Of a stretch of 64,000 bases of DNA, positions 59,182-64,000 are shown one piece after another; the stretch's first letter is position 1; each line of letters begins with the position of its first letter. The translations under genes were made by a program, and so were the position numbers. Source of the stretch: DASQPR01 sp963727415 (GTDB lineage: Bacteria; Actinomycetota; Actinomycetes; Mycobacteriales; Micromonosporaceae); NCBI GenBank assembly GCA_963727415.1, contig CAVSGF010000001.1:186001-250000 (forward strand), written 5' to 3'. Below the pieces are notes generated by a model, which was not told where the DNA came from, searched no databases, and saw nothing but the letters and a program-made list of their open reading frames with translations.

Positions 59182-60437
59182 GCCGGCTCGACCGCCATGC
59201 CAGCACCCGATGCCGGCGCCGGAACCTGGGCGGCCGGGATCCGGGCGACGATCCGGAAGCCACCGTCGGCCCGGCGACCGGCGTTGAACGTACCGTCATG
59301 CAGCCGCAAGCGCTCAGCCAGGCCGACCAGGCCGCTCCCGGTTCCAGTCGCCACCACCGCGGCTGGGGTGGGGGCGTCGTTGGTCACCTCGACGAGCAGA
59401 TCGGCATCCCCGCGACGCAGAGTGACCGTCGTCGGCGCTCCTGGGGCGTACCGCAAAGCGTTGGTCAGCCCCTCCTGAGCGACCCGGTAGATCGTCAATC
59501 CGATCCCGGGTGGCACCGCCGGCACATCACGATGCAAGGTGACCGGCTGGCCGGCCGACCGGACCGCGTCGACGAGGGCATCGATGTCATCGATCCCTGG
59601 TTGTGGGTGGAGCCGATCGTCGACCGGAGCGACCAGCCCGAGCAGATGCCGCAACTCGGCCATCGCTTCCCGCCCACTCGACTCGATGGCAGTGAGCGCG
59701 TTGCCGGCCAGATCCGGCCGCGCGTCGATGACCTGCCGGGCGGCACTGGCCTGAATAACCATGACGCTGACGTGGTGACTCACGACATCGTGAAGCTCGC
59801 GCGCGATGCGAGCCCGCTCCTCGGCGATCGCCGCGCGGGCGGTCGCGGCCCGTTCCTGCTCCAGCGCGGCGGCGCGCCGGAAGCCGGCGTCGGCCCTGGC
59901 TCGTGCGTGGCGGATGGTCGCCGCGGCGAGCCCGATCGGAGTAAAGATCAGGAACGGACCTAACCCGCCCGGAATCGGCGGAATCGAGTTGGAGAACTCG
60001 GACGCGGCGATGATGGCCGCGACCCCGAGCATGGCAATCGCGGTGCGCGCCTTCCGGCCATGAGCCACCGCCGAGTACGCGCAAATCATGATCCCCAGGA
60101 ACCCGGGCCACACCAGATCGGCGCGCAGCACGATGATTCCGCCGATCGCGATCAGGAATGAGGAGTACGGGAAGCGCCGCCGGAACGCGACCGGAAGCGT
60201 GGCCATCAGATTTACCAGGATGTCCTTGCCACTGACCGCCGGGTGCCTTACCGGGAGAACCAACATCCCGTCCTGGGTGAGGAACTTGCCGGGGCGGACC
60301 GGACCAACCTGCACCCCGTCGGCGTGCGTGCTGCGGATCAACCACACCACCGCCACGATCGTGAAGCCCAGCGCCAGCGCCACATCCGCCCACGGCAGCG
60401 GGAAGCGTCTCAATCGGTGGCGTACCCGGTCCGGCAT
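59178..60437 (-). CDS. Sensor histidine kinase (HisKA_3)
   Basis: Encodes 419 residues. Several N-terminal membrane helices in about residues 15-175 (ADVALALGFTIVAVVWLI, SSFLIAIGGIIVL, FLGIMICAYSAVA, AIAMLGVAAIIAA, FLIFTPIGLAAATI), a coiled-coil linker, then the dimerisation helix with phospho-accepting His216 (ERARIARELHDVVSHHVSVMV), and an HATPase_c domain (IYRVAQEGLTNALRYAPGAPTTV with the N-box, GTGSGLVGLAERLRLHDG as G-box). An intramembrane-sensing kinase paired with the overlapping response regulator. First gene of the minus-strand operon, 221 bp from the divergent ABC genes. Confidence 0.95.
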   Translation of the reverse strand: MPDRVRHRLRRFPLPWADVALALGFTIVAVVWLIRSTHADGVQVGPVRPGKFLTQDGMLVLPVRHPAVSGKDILVNLMATLPVAFRRRFPYSSFLIAIGGIIVLRADLVWPGFLGIMICAYSAVAHGRKARTAIAMLGVAAIIAASEFSNSIPPIPGGLGPFLIFTPIGLAAATIRHARARADAGFRRAAALEQERAATARAAIAEERARIARELHDVVSHHVSVMVIQASAARQVIDARPDLAGNALTAIESSGREAMAELRHLLGLVAPVDDRLHPQPGIDDIDALVDAVRSAGQPVTLHRDVPAVPPGIGLTIYRVAQEGLTNALRYAPGAPTTVTLRRGDADLLVEVTNDAPTPAAVVATGTGSGLVGLAERLRLHDGTFNAGRRADGGFRIVARIPAAQVPAPASGAGMAVEPA

Positions 60438-60658
60438 CCCACCATTGTGCCCACCGGCTGCCCTGATCGCGTCGGCCGCGAGAGCTAACCGCCTCCGCCC
60501 CCAGGCGTACGCGACAGCGGTGTCCGCACACCGGCGGAGCCACGATCATCACCGCGCCGGACGCGCCCGAAGGCGATCGATACCTAACGTCGGCGACGGT
60601 TCTGGACGCGCCGGTACCGACGCCGGCCGAGGCCGCCCGTTCTACTGGAGGAGCTCAC
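60438..60658. promoter_or_regulatory. Divergent promoter region, kinase versus ABC transporter
   Basis: Holds the start regions of both operons. GGAGGAG at 60646-60652 is a strong ribosome binding site for the ABC ATPase. No obvious long palindrome was found; the response regulator would be expected to bind here. Confidence 0.5.
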
Positions 60659-61348
60659 ATGTCCGATCTGATTCGCCTGACGTCGATCGGCAAGTCCTAC
60701 GACTCGTCCGGCCCGCCCGCGTTAAGCGGCGTCGACCTGGCTATCTCGGCCGGTGAGGCGGTCGCCGTCATGGGCCCGTCCGGGAGCGGCAAGTCGACCC
60801 TGCTCAACGTCATCGCCGGACTGGACCGGCCGACCAGCGGGCAGATCGAGGTCGCCGGTACCCGCCTGGACAAGCTGTCCGAGCACGCGCTGGCGCGGTT
60901 CCGGCGGGCCCACATCGGCATCATCTTCCAGTTCTTCCACCTGCTCGACGAGATGACGGTCCGGGACAATGTGCTGGTACCGGCTCAGCTGGCCGGGGTA
61001 CGCAAGGCGGCTGCTCGGCGCCGCGCCGACGATCTGCTCGACGCCCTGGGCATCGGTGACAAGGCCGACGCGTACCCGGCGCGCCTGTCCGGCGGACAGC
61101 GGCAGAGGACGGCAATCGCCCGCGCCCTGATGAATCGCCCGGACCTACTGCTCGCCGACGAACCGACCGGAGCGGTCGATCAGGCCGCGGCGAGCCACGT
61201 CCGCGACCTACTCCGCGAGTTGAACCAGGACGGGCAGACGCTGGTCCTGGTTACCCATGACCCGGAACTGGCCCGGACCTCCGGCCGCAGGCTGATCACC
61301 ATGCGCGACGGCCAGGCCTCCGAAGTGGAGAGCGGGGTGCCGGCATGA
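60659..61348 (+). CDS. ABC transporter ATPase (MacB/LolD type)
   Basis: Encodes 229 residues. LIRLTSIGKSYDSSGPPALSGVDL, Walker A GPSGSGKSTLLN (from residue 39), IIFQFFHLLDEMTVRDNVL, signature ARLSGGQRQRTAIARAL, Walker B LLLADEPTGAVDQ, switch LVTHDPELA. Typical of ATPases partnered with FtsX-domain permeases that expel or pull substrates from the membrane. Its stop overlaps the permease start by 4 bp. Confidence 0.95.
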   Translation: MSDLIRLTSIGKSYDSSGPPALSGVDLAISAGEAVAVMGPSGSGKSTLLNVIAGLDRPTSGQIEVAGTRLDKLSEHALARFRRAHIGIIFQFFHLLDEMTVRDNVLVPAQLAGVRKAAARRRADDLLDALGIGDKADAYPARLSGGQRQRTAIARALMNRPDLLLADEPTGAVDQAAASHVRDLLRELNQDGQTLVLVTHDPELARTSGRRLITMRDGQASEVESGVPA

Positions 61349-63729
61349 CCGCGGTGTTCGCCGCCGCGATCGCCGCGATCATCCGGCGCAGACTGCAGAC
61401 ATTCATCATCGGGATCGTCGTACTGCTGACCGCGGCCACCGGAGTACTGGCGATCGCGCTGCTCGTCGTGTCGCACGCACCGTTCGACTCGGCGTTCGCG
61501 GCGGCCCGTGGCGCACACGTGACCGCCACCTTCCAGGCCGGGACCGAAACGGATGCGCTCGCCGCCTCGGCGACGGCGCCCGGCGTGACCGCGGCCGCCG
61601 GACCCTATGCCGAGATCACCGCGAGCGCGGTGGGTCCCGGTGGCCTGCGGATTCCGGCCGCCACCATCGTGGGACGACGTGACTACCGCGGCAGCGTCGA
61701 CCGCCTCACCCTCGACTCCGGGTCGTGGCTGACCGGTCCGGGTCAGATCGTGCTATCGCGCCAGTACGCCGGACCGTTGGCGGACCAGGTCGGCGCCGAG
61801 ATACACCTCAGTACTCCGGACTCGCCGATGCTGCGTCTGGTGGGCATCGCCGACTCGGTCACCGGCTCGGCCGACGCGTGGGTGTGGCCGAGCCAAAGCG
61901 ACGTCCTGCACGCGGCCGGCACGTCAGGCGCGATTCAGATGCTGTACCGGTTCTCGGCACACGGATCCGACACCGATCTGCGGCGCTCACTCGCCACGGC
62001 GACGGCTGCGCTTCCGGACGGTTCGGTTACCGGAACCGTTACGTACCTGGCCGTGCGGGCGCAGGTCAACCGGTCCATTTCGGCGTTCGTACCGTTCGTG
62101 GTCGCTTTCGCCGTGCTCGGAATCGTTATGTCGGTTCTGATCACCAGCAACGTGGTCAGCGGGGCCGTGGTAGCCGGCTACCGGACCATCGGCGTCCAGA
62201 AGACCCTGGGGTTCACGCCCCGCCAGGTGGTCGCCGTCTACGTGCTCCAGGTGCTGATCCCGGCGATCGGCGGCTGCGTCGCAGGGGTGGCCGCTGGTGT
62301 CGGGCTGGCCGCACCCCTGCTGGCCGACACCGACCGGGCCTACGACCTGCCGGACACCGCCGCGGGCGTACCGGCCTGGGTGATCGGCCTTGTCCTGGTT
62401 GCGGCGCCGCTGCTGGTCGCGGGCTCGGCCACGGTTCCGGCGGTCCGTGCCGGCCGGCTCGCCGCCAACGAGGCGATCAGCGTCGGGCGGGCACCGCACG
62501 CCGGCCGGGGACTACGGCTCCGCCGGGCCATAGCCGGAGCCCGGCTGCCCCGGTCAACGGCGCTCGGGCTGAGCATGCCGCTGGCCCGGCCGGCACGGAC
62601 CGTGGGTACCGTCGTCGCGATCACGCTGGGAGCCGTAACCCTGATCTTCGCGGTCGGGCTGGGCGCATCGCTGAGCCGGGTACAGGCCGGATTCAGCAGG
62701 ATCGGCTCCGTGCCGATCGTGGTCCACACGTTCACCCCGGGCGTCAAGTTCGGCCCGGGCACCGCGCCGACACCCACCCCCGGCGCCCCGCAGATCACCG
62801 ATCCGATCGACACCGACTCGGTACTTTCCACGGTTACCTCGGAGCCCGGCACGGCCCATGCCGCCATCACGCGGCGGTACCGGGTGCGGGCGGCCGGAAT
62901 CAGCGCAGACGTAACCGTTGAGGCGTATTCCGGCGACTCGTCGTGGACCGGCTTCCCGATTATCTCCGGTCACTGGTACGCCGGGGCGGATCAGGTGGTG
63001 GCCTCGTCGTATACGTTGCGGCAGACCGGACACCGTGTGGGCGACCATCTCACCCTGATCGGCGACGCGGGCCAGCGTACGGTGACGATTGTTGGGGAGT
63101 TCCTGGGCAACGGCGATTACCTCGACATCATCGGCGACGCGGTGGTGGTGGCCGACATGACCACAGACGCGATGCCCGGCCGGATCGAGGTCGGGCTCAC
63201 CGGAGGCACCAAACCCGCGGCGTACGCCCAAGCGCTGCAGGCCAAGTTCCCGGAAAGCTCCGGCGTGTACGTCGACGACCGCACCCAAGGAAACCAGCAG
63301 CGCACCTTCGTGATCCTGTACTCGCTGATCACGACCCTGACGCTGTTGCTCTGCGGGGTCGCGGGGCTGGGCGTGCTCAACACGGTCGTGCTCAACACCC
63401 GGGAGCGGATCCACGACATCGGTGTGCTGAAGTCGCTGGGCATGACGCCCCGGCAGGTGCGCGGCATGGTCATCGCGTCCATGGTCGGCCTGGGTCTGAT
63501 CGCCGGAGCGGTCGCCGTTCCCGGCGGGGTTGCGCTCCAGCACTGGATCTTGCCAGTCATGGGCAACGCGGCCGACACCGGCCTTCCTCGCTCGGTCATC
63601 GACGTCTACAGCCCGATGGAGCTAGTGCTGCTCGGATTGGCCGGAGTCGTGATCGCGGTAGCGGGGGCGTTGTTGCCGTCCACCTGGGCCGCGCGCAGCC
63701 GGGTGGCGACCGCGTTGCGTGCCGAATAG
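61345..63729 (+). CDS. FtsX-domain ABC permease (MacB-like)
   Basis: Encodes 794 residues. First membrane helix LQTFIIGIVVLLTAATGVLAIALLV, an outside domain (about 45-240), an FtsX block of three helices (PFVVAFAVLGIVMSVLITSN, TLGFTPRQVVAVYVLQVLIPAIGG, VIGLVLVAAPLLVAGSATV), a cytoplasmic stretch, another helix (TVGTVVAITLGAVTLIFAVGL), a second outside domain (about 450-650) and a second FtsX block (VILYSLITTLTLLLCGVAGLGVLNTVVLN, DIGVLKSLGMTPRQVRGMVIAS). This ten-helix plan is common in actinobacterial exporters controlled by a neighbouring two-component system, often in antimicrobial or envelope-stress defence. Substrate unknown. Confidence 0.93.
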   Translation: MTAVFAAAIAAIIRRRLQTFIIGIVVLLTAATGVLAIALLVVSHAPFDSAFAAARGAHVTATFQAGTETDALAASATAPGVTAAAGPYAEITASAVGPGGLRIPAATIVGRRDYRGSVDRLTLDSGSWLTGPGQIVLSRQYAGPLADQVGAEIHLSTPDSPMLRLVGIADSVTGSADAWVWPSQSDVLHAAGTSGAIQMLYRFSAHGSDTDLRRSLATATAALPDGSVTGTVTYLAVRAQVNRSISAFVPFVVAFAVLGIVMSVLITSNVVSGAVVAGYRTIGVQKTLGFTPRQVVAVYVLQVLIPAIGGCVAGVAAGVGLAAPLLADTDRAYDLPDTAAGVPAWVIGLVLVAAPLLVAGSATVPAVRAGRLAANEAISVGRAPHAGRGLRLRRAIAGARLPRSTALGLSMPLARPARTVGTVVAITLGAVTLIFAVGLGASLSRVQAGFSRIGSVPIVVHTFTPGVKFGPGTAPTPTPGAPQITDPIDTDSVLSTVTSEPGTAHAAITRRYRVRAAGISADVTVEAYSGDSSWTGFPIISGHWYAGADQVVASSYTLRQTGHRVGDHLTLIGDAGQRTVTIVGEFLGNGDYLDIIGDAVVVADMTTDAMPGRIEVGLTGGTKPAAYAQALQAKFPESSGVYVDDRTQGNQQRTFVILYSLITTLTLLLCGVAGLGVLNTVVLNTRERIHDIGVLKSLGMTPRQVRGMVIASMVGLGLIAGAVAVPGGVALQHWILPVMGNAADTGLPRSVIDVYSPMELVLLGLAGVVIAVAGALLPSTWAARSRVATALRAE

Positions 63730-63741
63730 CCACAAGGCAGA

Positions 63742-63772
63742 TGCTCGGCGTCCGATGATCGGACGCCGAGCA
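63742..63772. terminator. Hairpin between ABC permease and gap
   Basis: Perfect 13-bp stem (TGCTCGGCGTCCG and complement) with loop ATGAT, 13 bp after the permease stop and facing the convergent gap gene, so it can serve both. Confidence 0.75.
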
Positions 63773-63829
63773 CCTGTGCTGCTGGATGGCGGCGGGATTT
63801 GACCCGCGGAGGCATCGTGGTCCTTGGCG

Positions 63830-64000
63830 TCAGGCCGCCACGCTCGCTCCGATGCGCTCAGAGAATTCGACGAGGCGGTTGGAGAACCCCCACTCGTTGT
63901 CGTACCAGCCGAACACCTTGACCTGGTTGCCCACGGCCTGGGTCAGCGGCGCGTCGAAGATCGACGAATAGGGGTTGCCGACGATGTCCGCAGAGACCAG
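63830..64000 (-). CDS. gap: Glyceraldehyde-3-phosphate dehydrogenase, C-terminal part
   Basis: The last 56 codons and stop of a GAPDH that continues beyond the right edge. Read on the minus strand: SADIVGNPYSSIFDAPLTQA, then VKVFGWYDNEWGFSNRLVEF, the C-terminal hallmark of type I GAPDH, including the WYDNEWGYS-type motif that helps form the substrate and NAD pocket. It ends IGASVAA. Function: NAD-dependent oxidation of glyceraldehyde 3-phosphate in glycolysis. Confidence 0.96.
   Translation of the reverse strand: MVSADIVGNPYSSIFDAPLTQAVGNQVKVFGWYDNEWGFSNRLVEFSERIGASVAA

Overview
The window comes from a high-GC actinobacterium. This follows from the GC-rich codon use, the frequent GTG starts, and a conserved core block also found in mycobacteria and relatives: asd-lysC next to leuA, then recR-ybaB, dnaX, the SRP RNA and tRNA-Ser. 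The exact lineage cannot be fixed from the sequence. No CRISPR array, rRNA or intact insertion sequence was seen.

Layout: 0.3-6 kb is a decayed or poorly resolved accessory stretch (small secreted protein, methyltransferase remnant, YciI-like protein, multiply frameshifted GH65 hydrolase/phosphorylase, and a 182-residue unknown with a palindrome at its start). 6-33.5 kb is a large cell-surface glycopolymer locus. It holds a WbpD-like N-acetyltransferase, a sedolisin protease, a cell-wall-binding-repeat protein, a TetR regulator, a TagGH/Wzm-Wzt-type ABC exporter, a GT2 enzyme, a UDP-GlcNAc 2-epimerase, three paralogous GT4 enzymes, two paralogous large GT-B-like proteins, another GT4, two UDP-sugar 6-dehydrogenases, a Gfo/Idh 3-dehydrogenase and a DegT aminotransferase. 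Together these supply every enzyme class needed to turn UDP-GlcNAc into an acidic diacetamido sugar such as UDP-ManNAc(3NAc)A, to polymerise it, and to export it by the ABC route.

33.8-49.4 kb carries a GAF-GAF-GGDEF diguanylate cyclase, asd, lysC, a lipoprotein, leuA, an adenylate kinase, a five-gene peptide ABC importer operon, recR and ybaB. The importer operon contains a 30-bp tandem hairpin array and a strong hairpin on either side of the solute-binding protein gene. 49.5-54 kb has an MFS exporter, an RDD protein, dnaX, the SRP RNA and tRNA-Ser(GGA). The last 16 bases of the tRNA with its CCA are repeated exactly 1.1 kb downstream, enclosing an alpha/beta hydrolase: a probable attL/attR pair. 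55-64 kb has glutathione peroxidase, a GT-C membrane glycosyltransferase, a PrmC-like methyltransferase, a NarL-type two-component pair divergent from a MacB/FtsX-type ABC transporter, and the 3' end of gap.

Quality warning: at least 17 reading-frame breaks fall in seven genes (GH65, cell-wall-binding protein, exporter ATPase, GT2, asd, lysC, MFS). lysC alone has four and asd one. Removing single bases restores exact family lengths, so sequence or assembly indels explain these breaks better than real gene death.
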